Positions 1 to 12,169 are shown, numbered from the stretch's first letter. The stretch is DNA of 64,000 nt from Arthrinium phaeospermum (GCA_006503535.1 QYRS01000007.1:1488001-1552000), one strand, 5' to 3'. A program made the numbers and translations. The notes: generated by a model from the letters alone, not told the origin.

Positions 1-2352
1 TGTGCCTAACTGGATCTTTTGGATGCCCTTTCTCTGGAGTAGTGTTTTCACGGCCCTGCGGTGTAATGATCTGCCAATCGATACATTGCGTTTGGAAGGG
101 TCGACGAAGATGGCCCCGATAGAACCCAGTCCCTTCGCGTAATATGTTGCAACGAATCCATACAAGGCTTGCGTGCTGCTGTTCCGAACCACATAATGGG
201 ATTCCTCGACGCTGGGGTTGAACAGTTGGAAAGTGTGGGCGCTGCTGGCGCTATAAGGCAGACTGGGTGTGCTGGAACGTGCTAGGGCGCTGAGCAGCTC
301 ATCCAGGGCATGGCCGTCTCTTTCATGGTCGTAGCTCTCAACAAGCCACTGTTGGCGGCTCTTGGTGACTTTCTTGGCTTTCCTCATTGTACCAGGCATC
401 GACCCCTGAGGGACAAAGTCGCCATATAGAGCCCGGACTAGGGACGCCATCGCCGTTTCTGTGAAGTCAAAGGTGCAAATATAGGTCCCGATAGACTTGT
501 CCATGGCGAAATCGTACGGCGAACTGACGGCCACTACCACCAGGGACTTCTTCTGGCCCGTAGCGCGAAGCATTTGACACATCATCGCGATGTGCTTGGT
601 GAAACCTGACTGGTAGAGATTTCGATTTGCATCAGCTGTTACCAGAATGATGGAAGATGCTCGGTGAATCAGGTTCTCATGTACTTGGTGAAATTAGCTT
701 ATTACAAAACACCCTGAGCGATGCGAAAGGGGGGATATCTTACCCGGTCGAAGCCCATTGGCGGTATACGAAGTATGCAACAACTTCCCGTGCCGAGCAC
801 GCGCTATCGAGCGGCCAAGCTCTCGAAAGACACCCTCGCCACTCATTATAGCGCCTCGCTCCTGGTGGACCCATCTGTCATGCAAACTGCTAGGGCCACT
901 CTTTGATGCTGCCTTCTCCATCATGCTTTTTGTTGCTGCCGAGGCAGGCAATGGTTTCACGAGTGGTGTGAGAAGCAATAGCTCCTCCTCCTGAAGCAAG
1001 CTCTGCGATAGGGGAAGTAACCCCTCTTTATCTCTTACAACGGCTATCGAATGGTCGTAGGCTTTCCGCGACAGATTCAGGTGGGTTGGGTGAGTCTTGG
1101 ACAGAAGGGAAAGTCCAGGGGGGTTTAGGGCCTTTTGCCAAGATGTACAGCTGCTCTTCATCTTCAGTACTCGTTTGACTGATGTATGAATACGTTCCTT
1201 GGATATTATTCCGTTTTCAATGCCCAGTTTCAGGCCTGATATGGCCTCGAGCTGAACATCGTGGGCACGACACAGCAGCACCAAATCGTTACCTGCCTCG
1301 ACAGCCATAACAGTACCGCCTTTCACGCCATATTCTTGGATTAGGGACTCCATCTCCAGACATTCCGAGATGGCAACGCCGCTGAAGCCAAGATCGTTCC
1401 GTAGCAAGTCGTCCACGACCTGTTCTGACAGACAAGCGTGCATGACGTTCATTCCAGCATTGGCAATTCCAACGCCGCCAATGAACATAGCATCCAGTCG
1501 ACCGGTGGCAATTGCATTTCGAAACGGAACCAGGGCACTCAAGCTTAATTCCTCCAATGTCTGGGTAATGATGGGCATGTCCAAGCTCGATCCGAGAAAG
1601 TCAAGGTTACCATAGGATGGGAAATGCTTGCCGCAAGTCGCCACACCTGCATCCTTGTACCCGTTTAGGGTCGCAATGCCGTACTGCGATGCTTCCTGGG
1701 GGTCATCGCCAATAGCTCTGACGCCCAAGGGCTGATGTCGGGCGTTTGTCAAGACATCGAGCACGGGTCCCAAAATCAGGTTGACGCCAACGGCTGATAT
1801 CTCCGTGGCTGTAGCCTTGGCTACGTTATAGGCCAGTTCTGTGCTGCCGGCAGCAGCAATGCCCATCGCACTAGGAAACTGGCATATGTAGTCTTCGTCA
1901 AACAGACTGTTGACTCCGCCATTTTCCTGGTCAAGAGCGATGAGTAAGGGGTGAGGATGACCTGCTTGGTGGGCTATAGTCTGAAGCTCCTGGACCAAGT
2001 TTGCCGTCTGCTCGGCAGCTGCGGATACGTTGTTAGTCCTGGTCAGGTATATGATGCACCTTTGTCACAGCAGCTCTGCAAAAGGAATATTTGGAAGGGT
2101 CCTTTACACTTGAGGTTCTTGGCAGTGAGAAGTATGGATCCGAGATGATGCTCTTCAATAAGGCTTCTGATTTGCGGCGTTATCTCCGTCCCGTCCCATC
2201 CCATGATCAGGGTCTGACCAATTGCCCTAACCCACAGTCAGCCAAAGCCCCGAGTTCGCGAGTCTGCGAGTCTGAAAATCTGCTCAAGACCCGGGCACAT
2301 ACCAGTCGAGGTCCTGCCATAGTGGGTCGAGGTCCCCGTCTCCGTTGGCCAT
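1..2352 (-). CDS. nag3: GH3 beta-N-acetylglucosaminidase fused to a GNAT acetyltransferase (3' end cut by window edge)
   Basis: Likely releases GlcNAc from chitin fragments as part of GlcNAc catabolism. The ATG is at 2352 (MANGDGDLDPLWQ). Exons are 2352-2303, 2226-2110, 2038-744 and 659-1; the introns are 76, 71 and 84 nt and the phases agree across all of them. The GH3 barrel shows IGQTLIMGWDG, LLIALDQENGG, GKHFPSYG and SSLDMPI. At the usual nucleophile site (SDxxxM in bacterial NagZ) the sequence reads SECLEM, so Asp is replaced by Glu. After the last intron comes a linker rich in K, R and S, then a GNAT-like fold (YGFVATYY, GAIFVDPSKRN, SIGRSLHRRAVK). 707 codons are visible and the stop lies outside. 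The divergent neighbour is GlcNAc-6-P deacetylase, matching the GlcNAc cluster described in Trichoderma. The splice at 2039-2109 is the least certain. The symbol follows the Trichoderma GH3 gene and is by analogy. Confidence 0.85.
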
Positions 2353-3770
2353 TTCGAAGTCTCGCCGGGTCCCCGGTGTTACGTTATGCTGGGCGGGGAC
2401 ACCTGGAGGCTGGAGCACATGAAGGGCAGATCCGGAGGTAGGCCGGAAATGCAATACAAGGTGCGTGCAACGGGAAAGAATGGACCGGACACGCTTCTAA
2501 CAGGTCTAGGCGAAAGCTTCGGGTTGGCTGGCACTTGCTGTAATAAAAGGGACTAGTAGTGGTAGTAGCAAAGAGCGATATTACTTGAACTACGGGCCGA
2601 ATGCACGATAGCCTTTCCCGGAGGTCAGATGGTACTGTAATCAAGCGATCACTCGAGAGTCGAGACTCTCGAGGGCACAAACAGCCCCCCGAGTAACCTT
2701 CGCTTGGGCAGTCAGCACGTCGGGAGATGATTGGACAGCCCGGAGGATCCCCGCTAACCCGCTTTTAGCGCTGCCTCCCCCAGGTCCTCAGGCCCCCTCT
2801 GAGTGCCCGCCCAGCGCACCGCGGGGCAGATTTAGGTGGTCCCGCAACGTTACCTTTCGATTTCTCTGGGGGTGGCACGACCACTGGCGAGTACTGTTGC
2901 TGTCGCTCCAGCTTGTACGAAGCCCTGCTACATACCACAATAGCCCAGAACAGTCCAGGTATCCAAACAACATTGCAATCGTGTTTCACCTCAACCCGAC
3001 AGTATGCGAACGGCTGGTCCGAACTAGGTGACGATCGATTCGCCAGCCATGGTCACGATAACATGTACAGTACATGCCTGGGAGGTAACGTCTGTGACGG
3101 TCCGTCTGATCTAGAGCTCAAAAACTAGCAGTCATGGTGTCGAGTCTCCCACAGTTGCCTCTCTCTTATCCACGAATGCCAGCATGAGCTTGACTCACAT
3201 GCCCGTATCTACAGGCTGCTAGATACTCGGCTGCCCGGGGAAGTTGGGCGATGAGCGTGGAGCCTTGTCCCGCGCAAGAAAGGATTGGCATCAGTCACGC
3301 TCAGGTTTTGCCGTGTCACAATCCATGAGTAAGGAACCTTTGAGATTCAACGAGGGCGGACCCATCCAACCAACCACACACCCGGCCCCACCCGGCGTTG
3401 AAATGCGCCCAAGTTGGGTCCCATCTGTGATCGTCGCTAGCCTAGGTAGTCTAGGTACGCTGGCTGACGTTGTTATCATCGGCCCTCTCGTTGCTAGTAG
3501 CTGGGATATCCCGACGTTTAGTGGGAACCACTCCGGGTTTCGGCTGCACCGGGGCGTCATCACACGTCGCTTTTTACGTGTGCCATCACGATAAGTACTT
3601 GTAGGCGTCTCGCTCCCCCCTGGTCGTGGTTATGTTCGTCCATGGAGATCCAACTGCTCGCCCAAGGGGCAACTATCCTCCTACTTGACGATACATAACA
3701 GTTGACTATAACAAATCATTATACCTAACTAAAGCAATACTCTCCCTCTTCGTCTGATCAGTTCAGCACC
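2353..3770. promoter_or_regulatory. Divergent intergenic region between nag3 and dac1
   Basis: This 1.4-kb stretch separates the two start codons of head-to-head GlcNAc genes, so it should hold both promoters. I see no convincing ORF in it. Just before dac1 there is an AT-rich and CT-rich segment (about 3690-3765) ending in CAGCACC next to the ATG, typical of a fungal promoter and leader. Shared control of the two genes is inferred from the arrangement; I did not identify a specific activator site. Confidence 0.5.
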
Positions 3771-5146
3771 ATGCCGCATTCATTACCGTCGTCGCCAAAA
3801 GCGTCGCCCAAGAATGGTGCCAACGGCATCACCAAGTTCACCAACTGTCGCCTCTTGAAAGGTGACCAGCTCGTAGACGAGGACCTGTGGGTGAACTCGG
3901 TGACAGGGAAGATTGTCAGAAGCCAAGCTGCTTTCTTCGACGACTCTATCCTTCCCGACGAGACCATCAATCTCGGTGGTCGCATCCTGTCCCCGGGCTT
4001 CATCGAATGCCAACTGAACGGGGCGTTCGGCTTCAACTTCTCATCGTTGCTCGAGCCTGCAGAGTATGCCAAGAAGGTGCGATATGTGAATAAGCAGATG
4101 GTCAGCACCGGCGTCACCTCATACGTCCCGACGATCACAAGTCAGACAAGCGAGTTGTACAAGAGAGCGCTGCCCTTCCTCGGACCTTCCGGTAACGTTC
4201 AGGTGGCAGAGGATGGTGCAGAATCCCTGGGTGCCCATTGTGAAGGACCGTTCCTCAGTCCGACCAAAAACGGCATCCACAACGTCGATGTTCTGCGACA
4301 AGCCCATAGTTTTGATGACCTGGTCGACTGTTACGGTATCGAGAACCTGACGGCCGAATATCCCGACGAATCGCCCCGCGTCAAGATGATCACGGCAGCC
4401 CCTGAACTTGGGCAGATGACCAATCTCATCCCGGAACTGACCAGCCGGGGCATCATCTATTCCATCGGGCACTCGGAGGCCACCTACGAAGAAGCCTCGG
4501 CCGCCGTGGCTGCCGGCGCTTCCATGATCACCCACCTTTTCAACGCGATGCGGCCGCTGCACCACCGGAACCCTGGCATCTTCGGCGTTCTTGGCATCGC
4601 CGAGAGCCTCCCCCGGCCATATTTCGGAATCATCTCCGATGGCGAGCACTTGCACCCGACAACCATCAAGATTGCCTTCAACGCGCATCCCGAGGGGTTC
4701 ATCCTCGTCACCGACGCAATGCACCTCGTGGGACTGCCGGACGGGACCTACCAGTGGACCAACGGGGACTGCACGAGTCACATCGTGAAAAAGGGACCAA
4801 AGCTGATCCTGGAGGGATCGGATAGAATCGCTGGCAGGTAAGTCGGAATGATTCGGCAAACCAGTGAAATCACAAGGCATAGGCTAACCGGCATGTCCTC
4901 AGCTCCATCACATTGATCGAGTGCGTCAACAACTTTCTCAACTGGACAGGTGCCAGCATTCCACAGGCGCTCAAAGCCGTCACGTCTACCCCAGCTGCCA
5001 TGCTGGGCGTTAAGGATCTAAAGGGCAGCCTGGAGGATGGCGCAGATGCCGATTTGGTCGTATTATCGGAAGTGCAGAATGGGGGTAGAACAGAGTTGGT
5101 CGTCGACGAGACGTGGAAATTCGGAAGCAAGGTCTTCAGCGGATAG
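3771..5146 (+). CDS. dac1: N-acetylglucosamine-6-phosphate deacetylase
   Basis: Hydrolyses GlcNAc-6-phosphate to glucosamine-6-phosphate and acetate, the committed step of GlcNAc catabolism, in the cytosol. Exons are 3771-4837 and 4903-5146 with a 65-nt intron (GTAAGT..CAG), giving 436 aa, the normal size for NagA-type enzymes. Family motifs are clear: GRILSPGFIECQLNG near the N-terminus (metal-dependent hydrolase fold), HCEGPFLSPTKNGIHN (metal-binding Glu), IGHSEATYEEA, HLFNAMRPLHHRNPG, SDGEHLHP and LVTDAMHLVG with the catalytic Asp. The ATG has a good context (CACCATGCC). The C-terminus carries DGADADLVVL, the returning beta-sandwich strand common to amidohydrolases. It is divergent from nag3 and converges tail-to-tail with srs2 across 157 bp. 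The frame is intact. Confidence 0.95.
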
Positions 5147-5303
5147 ATGAGTATGCCTCCACGGCCAAGTACGAAAGTCATAGAGGGGTAGACAGTGACG
5201 TTCATGGCATTCATGCCACATAGTTATAAATAAATTGTACTAAGGTCCTAGGCGCGGTTCATATCTCATTTTTCATCGTACATTGGTTGCATCGTCCCTC
5301 TAT

Positions 5304-8300
5304 CTATGGGCGCTTAATGGTAAGTGGTTTAAAGGGCTTCTTCAACCGGTCCATGGGCGCAATACCCTCACGGCTCAGGCCAGCCGGTCTCTTAACCCCG
5401 CGATACCCTGGCGCCTGAGGTGCGCCGACAGTTGTAGAATGGAAGCAAGACGCTGGTCGCGTCTGTTCCTCTTTCGCCACCACTTCTGAATCCGATTCCT
5501 CTTCCTTCTCTGGCTTCGTTGGCGAACTGGAGAAAAAGGCATACTGTTTTGCTGCTGGAACAGCTTGCGCCGGTTCGGACGGCGTTGGTTTTGTCGGCCG
5601 GCTTGTCATCTTTGCGGATCCTAGCTTGTGGCCCGTCAATGCCGGCTCGATGCCTCCAGACGTTTCTTTTTTAATCGTAGGCATGCCCTGCTGTGTTGGG
5701 TATGTGGGATTTCGTCTGTTGCCAATACTCTGAGATTGGCCAAGCACACGGCGCGACTGAAAAACGGGGGGCAGACCACCCGGTGCTGCCTTTGATTGAT
5801 CGTGATCTGTGATTACGAACCCACGCAGTGTCCTCTGCGCTGGAGGTCGATTGGTAACTGGCCTCCTTGGAGGACCAGACGCTGGGGCCGGGTTTGCCCG
5901 CGGCGGCTCTTGTGGGTTCGACACATGATATGCCCCGGCCGTGGTAAACCCAGGGAGAGTGAAGGAAGAGGACCTCTGCATTGTTGTGGAATAAGGCGCA
6001 TTCCATCCTTCGACTACTTCAGGTTCGATCTGGCCGGTATTGCTGATATGCTGTGTCTTGTGTCTCTTGAGCTGACGGACTTCAGAGGAGGCTCCATTAG
6101 ATGACCTCCCTGCCTCCTTGGCCTCAGTAGGGTCGGCGAAGAGATTGTCCTCGATAGGTGTCATGTAAGCCATACCCTTGTAGATGACGTCCTCAGGCGG
6201 CAATTCACGTTGCAGTATCCTTCCGATTTCCTGCATGGTCGGCCGCTCAAACGAAGGACCTCGTTTGAGGAACTGCGTTGCTGAGAGATCCTCGACGAAG
6301 GGTGAGAGCTGCAGAGCATCGTTATTGCTATGCGAGCCATAGAGAGGGCAACTGAGATAGAGCAATGCTTGTGCACGAGTCATTGCGACATAGAGCAGGC
6401 GCCGTTCTTCCGCATCATCATCAGATCGTACATGCGGGATCGAGCCCTTATAAACGGCTGGTATGAAGACCATGGGCCATTCAAGGCCTTTGGCGGCGTG
6501 TATAGTCGAAACCGTGACGAGAGGCTTGTCCTGATTCTCGCTATCGGTTTGTTTATCGGAAGCCAGCGACACGTTCGCGAGGAACTTGGCCAAGACATCT
6601 GTTTCGCGAGCCTGTTCCACACCTGAAATGTCCGGTAGACCATCCTCTTCTGTGAGGCTAGGATCCTTCATGAACTCTGCGGCGAGAGCAACGAATTCCT
6701 GAACATTGGACCATCTCGATTCAAAGTCGTCTCCGTATGTATCTTCCAGGTGTTTCTCGAATCCCAGGTCCTTAAGGAGCTGCTCAATCAATTCCACCAG
6801 ATCAAAACCTTTCCCCTGTGTGGCGTCTACCCATTTTGCGCGAAGATTGTTGATCAGCTTGAGCAGTTCACCGCTGATTTTTTGTTCTGTCTGCTTCCTG
6901 ATATTCGTCTTGGCATTGCGATCACCGCGACAATGCTTCACCAACAGTTTCCACAAACTGGTCGAGCCTCGTTCGGCCTCTTCAAGGAGAGATTTGACTG
7001 TCGCCTCACCGATTCCTCGTTTCGGGACATTGATGATGCGCGCGAGAGCATCATTGTTCTCGGGCTGATGAATGATTCGCAGGTAATCAAGAACAACCTT
7101 GATTTCGGTTCGTTCATAGAACTTGAAGCCACCTGACAGAGGGTTAGCGAAATATGGTAATACGCGCAATAACTACACACCAATCATCTTGTAAGGGATT
7201 CCACTCCTGCCAAGTGCAGACTCGACGTGCCGCGAGAGAGCTACGGATCTCAAAAGGATGGCGACATCGTCATCTTTGAGCATGCCGCCAGACATGGCCT
7301 TTGCACGCTTGATCTCGGTGACGATCCAAGCCGCCTCGTCCATTTGATTCTTTAGTCTCCGAAGAACCGGACGAGTGCCTTTCTTATGGACCGGCAGCAG
7401 AACCTTCTCGTATCGATCCTTATCTTGCTGAATCACCCTCAATGAAACGTCAAGAATGGAGCTGGATGATCGGTAGTTCTCCTCGAGGGAGATCTCTTCA
7501 GTGCCACGGAAATCTCTGAGGAAGCGGAACAGATTCTTTATCTCTGCAGAGCGCCAACCATAGATACTCTGGTCTGGGTCTCCAACAATAGTAACTCTGC
7601 GTCGCTGCTGTGCGAAGAGTCTCATGAGTTCATATTGGACTCCATTGGTGTCTTGATATTCGTCAATAAGAACGGATTGGATGTTAGAAACACACGAGGG
7701 ATACTGGCGCAACAGCTCGACGCAGCGCACGAGTAGATCATCATAGTCCAGCAAGTTTGATCGTTCAAGGTGCTGTTGGTACTCGGTGTAGCAAGTCATG
7801 AAAGCTTTCGACTCGACGTCCTTTGCAGCTTTCGATTGGGTTGGCGCATCACCCACAGTTCCTCTGGCCTTCTTCTTGCTGATCCAGGCTTTGGCAGCCG
7901 GAGGATCGATTTTGGCGTCGAGCCGTTTGCAAATCCGGGTGATGATACCTCTAGAGTCGGAATCATCTGCGATTGCAAACTTAGGATCTAGCCCGATTCT
8001 TTGGCCATATGTCGCCAGGTATCGGCGAGCGATACTGTGGAAAGTGCCGAGAATGATCTTTCTTTCTCGGCCACCGCCAAGTGCCTTGCCGATCCGTTCC
8101 TTCATCTCGCGGGCGGCCTTGACGGTAAATGTCGCGACTAACACGTCGCATGGCTGATAGCCCACATGGTCAACAAGCCATACCACCCGCGAGGTCAGCG
8201 TGTGAGTCTTTCCACTACCGGGACCAGCAAGAATAGCAACTGTAGAGGCATTGGATGTAACAGCCTGGGTCTGCGCCTTGTTCAGCGTGCTGAGCAATGA

Positions 8301-8321
8301 CGCATCGTGGGCGACGGCCAT
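5304..8321 (-). CDS. srs2: Srs2-type UvrD/Rep DNA helicase
   Basis: A 3'-to-5' superfamily 1A helicase that in yeast strips Rad51 from ssDNA and limits recombination; nuclear. Exons are 8321-7181 and 7132-5304 with a 48-nt intron (GTGTGT..CAG) lying between helicase motifs IV and V, for 989 aa. Motifs run in order: AGPGSGKT (Walker A), DEYQDT (II), GDPDQSIYGWRSA (III), LEENYRSS (IV), TIHAAKGLEW (V), RRLLYVAMTRA (VI). The C-terminal third is low-complexity and Pro/Ser rich, ending in a conserved-looking basic tail (GIAPMDRLKKPFKPL). Upstream in-frame codons to 8348 lack an ATG, so I use the ATG at 8321 (MAVAHDASLL). Related UvrD-family helicases exist, but size and tail fit Srs2 best. Confidence 0.9.
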
Positions 8322-10550
8322 GTTGTGTAGAAGCGCGCTTACGGACACGCGCCACCTGGGAGAAAAGATTGCTGGTAAGACGTGAGTCCCATCGAAATGC
8401 TAATCATGCCTCATATAACATATGAGGCGAAAGCAGGGGGCTCTGGTGATGCACGCGTTCGGTATATGGGACGAATTGACCGTAACGTGCACATCCAGGG
8501 CCAGCGCGTGAGTTGTAGAGACGGAGCTAAAGATGGCCGTCGCGGTGTCACGTGTTTTGGTGCTAGGTGTTTTGGACAGGCGAGATAAAGCGGATCAATC
8601 ACACTTGGGCGCTCGAGATTCCTATTCCATGCTGTGCTGCCAAGCATACTAATGACGATAATGAATACATCCATGAGATCTGTTATTAGAGTTCTTCCAG
8701 AAGCATTGGATGAGAATGAGGTAAGGTAGGTTAGGTTCCCAGAAAACAAGCTGAATCTGCCCATCCCATAACGTGAGAGAGCAGTTCTGCAAGTACTCGA
8801 AATGTCACTGCGAGGGTGATGCGCACTCTAAATCTCTTTCGGTAGCTATCTCGCAACACGCGCTTCAGAAACAGGGAGCTGCCATGCAGTCCGTTTCGAA
8901 TGGCATATAAAACTGGCTATTTCGTTATTTTCTAGTTCGATCATCCAATTTGCTTTGGCGAATAACTTGTTTAGTGACTGTATGCCCATGCTGGAAATCA
9001 TTCATGTTTGACCCTTACGTCCCGCACCACGCTATATTTAAAATGCTCGGATGGTAAAGGTTTACGCCGCCAGGGAACACGTTCAATATGGAGGCAATAA
9101 TGTCAATGGAAGTATACCACGGCGTAGATTCTCACTATTCGGTGAATTTTATTGGGAATCTCTAGCGTGGTGGCGAGGGGTTCAAGAAATTCCAGCTCTT
9201 GCAGGAATCGCTTCACTTGGCTGCATGTGAGAACCGGTCTTTCTACCCAAAGCCGCATCAATTATTGCGACCCAACAGAGACTAACAGAGGCTTCCTAGC
9301 CGAAGAACCTCGACGGCGCACGCTTCAACCCGCACCGACCGCCCGTCCTGTCTTATTATTCCAATCGAGTATAAAATACTAAAATGTAATATCAGAAAAT
9401 CGCATGATGCAGGAACAAACTTATTTTTAAGCATATTCCTGAGGAGACTTTATTTTGAAACGAGAAGCAGTGCAGGCAATTGCTGTCAATGCTGCCCGGA
9501 AAAGCCGTGATACCAATGGGGATTGTTGTCTCTGAGGGGTCTCTCTGTTCTTGGGCAAGGCAACGCCGGAGAAACAGCGAGGATGCTCATCCTGTAAGAA
9601 TTGGGCAGTGTTTCGATGCTGTCGTCTCTCCAACTGCTTGTGGAGGGCCATTAATCGGCATTGCAGAAACAAATCATGCATAGTTTATCTTGCTCGGACC
9701 CCGAGCACCCCAGGGTTGGCTGTTGCAGTGCATCTGTGTGACGAAGGATCGGCCCCAGGTGTGATTGACAGGAGTTAGCTTGAATAGAGCCGGATTCCCC
9801 GACCCAGGGTAAGCAAGCAATCAGAGCCTGGTAAGGCGAGATGTGCAGAGTTGGTCACATAGAGAATTGGTCCTCATTCGAAGGATGAACATTGATCATG
9901 ACATTGAAGATTGTGATGAGGGCTTATATGGCAGGTTTTAATAGATCCATTCAGACCGGACCAGACCAAATCCCGACTGGCGGTGGCGGCCATATGCAGT
10001 GAGCAACCAGCATTGAGCAACAAGCACATCCATCTCCCGCATTTGCAAAAGAACAGGCAATTAAGCCTTGGCCAATCAGGGCGAGGGGAGCGGCGGTGGC
10101 CAGGGGTCTTCGAGCTGCGGGGTCGAACAGTGCCGTCCAATCGCGTAGCTAGCTCGACTCTTGAGCGCTTAACTGCCACTGCCATCTGCTATACTCGACC
10201 AACCAAGATTGAGAATCTGCACCGACTGCTGCCCGCGATGTGAGCACAATCGCCATTCGATCGTCCTCACTGGGCGCTATTTACGGATGTTGTCACGCAT
10301 CCGGCACAGGTCCCTGGGCCTTCCCAGCGAGTAGGGCAGCCCCGGCCCCCCCAGGGCGCCAATTTGTTCATGTCGGTATCGCCCTTCCAGACCCACCTCG
10401 ACACATGATGGACATCACCAGCCGCTATATACCCTTTTGTCCTCCCATAAGCTGCATTGACCTGGTTAATCCTCGATCAACATATGTTTCGACCATATCC
10501 GCAAGGAGGCTGATGAGACAAATGCCGACGAACCCTCTGGGTCTGACACT
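8322..10550. other. Intergenic, head-to-head between srs2 and membrane protein; one diverged repeat
   Basis: No supportable gene. Part of it (about 8620-9460) is AT-richer than the flanks. A segment near 9041-9160 resembles the inside of the MITE at 12170-12350 (see repeat entry). The last 400 bp before 10551 is pyrimidine-rich and probably holds the promoter and leader of the membrane protein gene. Confidence 0.5.
9041..9160 (+). repeat. Diverged copy of the 12.2-kb MITE interior
   Basis: The 13-mer ATGCTCGGATGGT is shared exactly with 12236-12248. The next ~20 bases differ from that copy mainly by transitions (A/G, C/T). Similarity returns at GGCAATAATG/GGTAACAACA, at GAAGTATA and at ACTATT..GGT. 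Terminal inverted repeats are not clearly preserved here. I read it as a decayed copy of the same element; the boundaries are approximate. Confidence 0.45.
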
Positions 10551-12104
10551 ATGCAGCCTGGACCTTATAGTACCGCCATCTCACTTCACTTCGTCCTGCT
10601 CTTGACCTTTTCCACATTCATTGACTCTTGCTCCTCTGCCCCCTCTGTTGATCAAAGGGACAAGAACCACCCCTCACGGATTAAGCGCGCAGAAGACGGA
10701 CCTCCCTTATCAGCTGGGGCTCTCACAGATCCCTCTTACCTGCCTGCACAGATCGGTGGCATCGTCGGCGCATACGCTCTCTCGCTCGTCATCGTTGCTG
10801 CCCTCCTTCTCCTACTCTCCAAGAAGCGTCGCGAGCATCTGGCCGCCGCAGAAGAAGACGAGGAGCTCAATATAGCATTCGCATTCACTCTCGACCAGGC
10901 GGTCTTGGACCCAAACACCGGCTTCCCCTATCCCCTCCAGTCACCCAAGTCGCCCATCAAGAACTTCTCCAGGCCTACGCCAGAAGAAAAGGAGCCGACT
11001 CCATACATCTTCCCACCGTCTCAATCTCAGTCTCAACCCACGAGCGCCACTCTCGGAAGCAATCGCCTTGTTGATCAAAACGTGGTAAAAGCAGATCACG
11101 CAATGGCACAGCAACAGCTCGAGGAGATGTACAAGTACGTCATGGAGCAGGAGGAAGCGAAAGCTGCTGGTGTCAAGCTTCAGGACGCCCCGGCGCCAAT
11201 CATCAAGTCGCCACCGCCTTCCAGCGCGGCGCCGCCAACTGGTATCCTCAAGAAGTCCAAAAACAAGCCGGCGAACCTGGACTTGGCTAAGCAGGGACCG
11301 GAGAAGAAAGAGTCTCGCGCCTCTTCGCTGTTGTCGGCGCTCAAGTCACCGCGCAAGAAGGCCGCCGCAAAGGGCCTCAGCATCTCATCGCCCATCATGA
11401 CTCCCATGTCAGGCGCGTTCCCACGTCAGGAGGGAGAGGAGATGGAGAGAATCCCACCACGCCAATACGCCCCAGCCGCTCCTCCGCCAGTGCCTTCTGA
11501 CCAGCAGCCATACTATGACAGACGTGCTACGCGCAATGTGGCACCCATGACTCCCCCGGATAACTCACCGGAAAGCACATTGAGCATAGATGAAAGGTTG
11601 GATGCACAAATGGCAGCCAACGCACAATACGGACACTCCCGCAACGTATCCCAAGCGACATATGAGCAGGATCCGAGCTCGGCCACAACGGACAGGTCCA
11701 CGACACCGCTTGTTGGCCTGCCATCATCGCCGAAGCCTGGTGTCAACCGGTTTCCGTCCTTGCCAGCATCACCCAAGCCAGGTGCGACATTCTCTAGGCC
11801 CAATGCACCATCGGCCGTAAGAACAGGCGGTGCTCTCCCGCTCAGAGCATACGAGCCGTCATTGGCGTCGCCCTCTATGCAGACGACCAAGCAGACCGTC
11901 TTCGAAAGAGCCCCGCTCTCCCCATCGGGCTTGAGAACCCCCTGGACGGGTGCTCCGGTGCCATACACACCATACCAGCCGCAGACTCCCTGCATTCCGA
12001 TTACGCCTTCGCTGGTCACCAAAGCAGACCGCAAGCGCATGAAGAGCATGAACCCCAAAACGCCAACCTTGGAGATGGTCAAGTCATCGGACGAGATCTG
12101 GTAG
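10551..12104 (+). CDS. Single-pass membrane protein with a long disordered cytoplasmic tail
   Basis: Unrecognised fungal protein, 517 aa, single exon. Residues 1-30 look like a signal peptide (hydrophobic core SLHFVLLLTFSTF, then small residues). A short lumenal or extracellular stretch follows, then one strong membrane span at about 68-89 (IGGIVGAYALSLVIVAALLLLL) followed by the stop-transfer KKRRE. The remaining ~420 residues are Pro/Ser/Thr rich and disordered, with many SP and TP sites (SPKSP, PASPKPG), as expected of a phosphorylated tail. The architecture is that of a type I plasma-membrane sensor or anchor, but I cannot name a function. The MITE begins 65 bp past the stop and may lie in the 3' UTR. 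Confidence 0.75.
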   Translation: MQPGPYSTAISLHFVLLLTFSTFIDSCSSAPSVDQRDKNHPSRIKRAEDGPPLSAGALTDPSYLPAQIGGIVGAYALSLVIVAALLLLLSKKRREHLAAAEEDEELNIAFAFTLDQAVLDPNTGFPYPLQSPKSPIKNFSRPTPEEKEPTPYIFPPSQSQSQPTSATLGSNRLVDQNVVKADHAMAQQQLEEMYKYVMEQEEAKAAGVKLQDAPAPIIKSPPPSSAAPPTGILKKSKNKPANLDLAKQGPEKKESRASSLLSALKSPRKKAAAKGLSISSPIMTPMSGAFPRQEGEEMERIPPRQYAPAAPPPVPSDQQPYYDRRATRNVAPMTPPDNSPESTLSIDERLDAQMAANAQYGHSRNVSQATYEQDPSSATTDRSTTPLVGLPSSPKPGVNRFPSLPASPKPGATFSRPNAPSAVRTGGALPLRAYEPSLASPSMQTTKQTVFERAPLSPSGLRTPWTGAPVPYTPYQPQTPCIPITPSLVTKADRKRMKSMNPKTPTLEMVKSSDEIW

Positions 12105-12169
12105 AACGCGCCACTGGGCCGATGAAAAGTTGTTTGAATCATGTCCGGCTAAAGAAAAGGGTTACGCTA

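Noticed and set aside
7133..7180. Split of the helicase into two genes
   Set aside because: A 48-nt GT..AG intron joins them in phase between helicase motifs.
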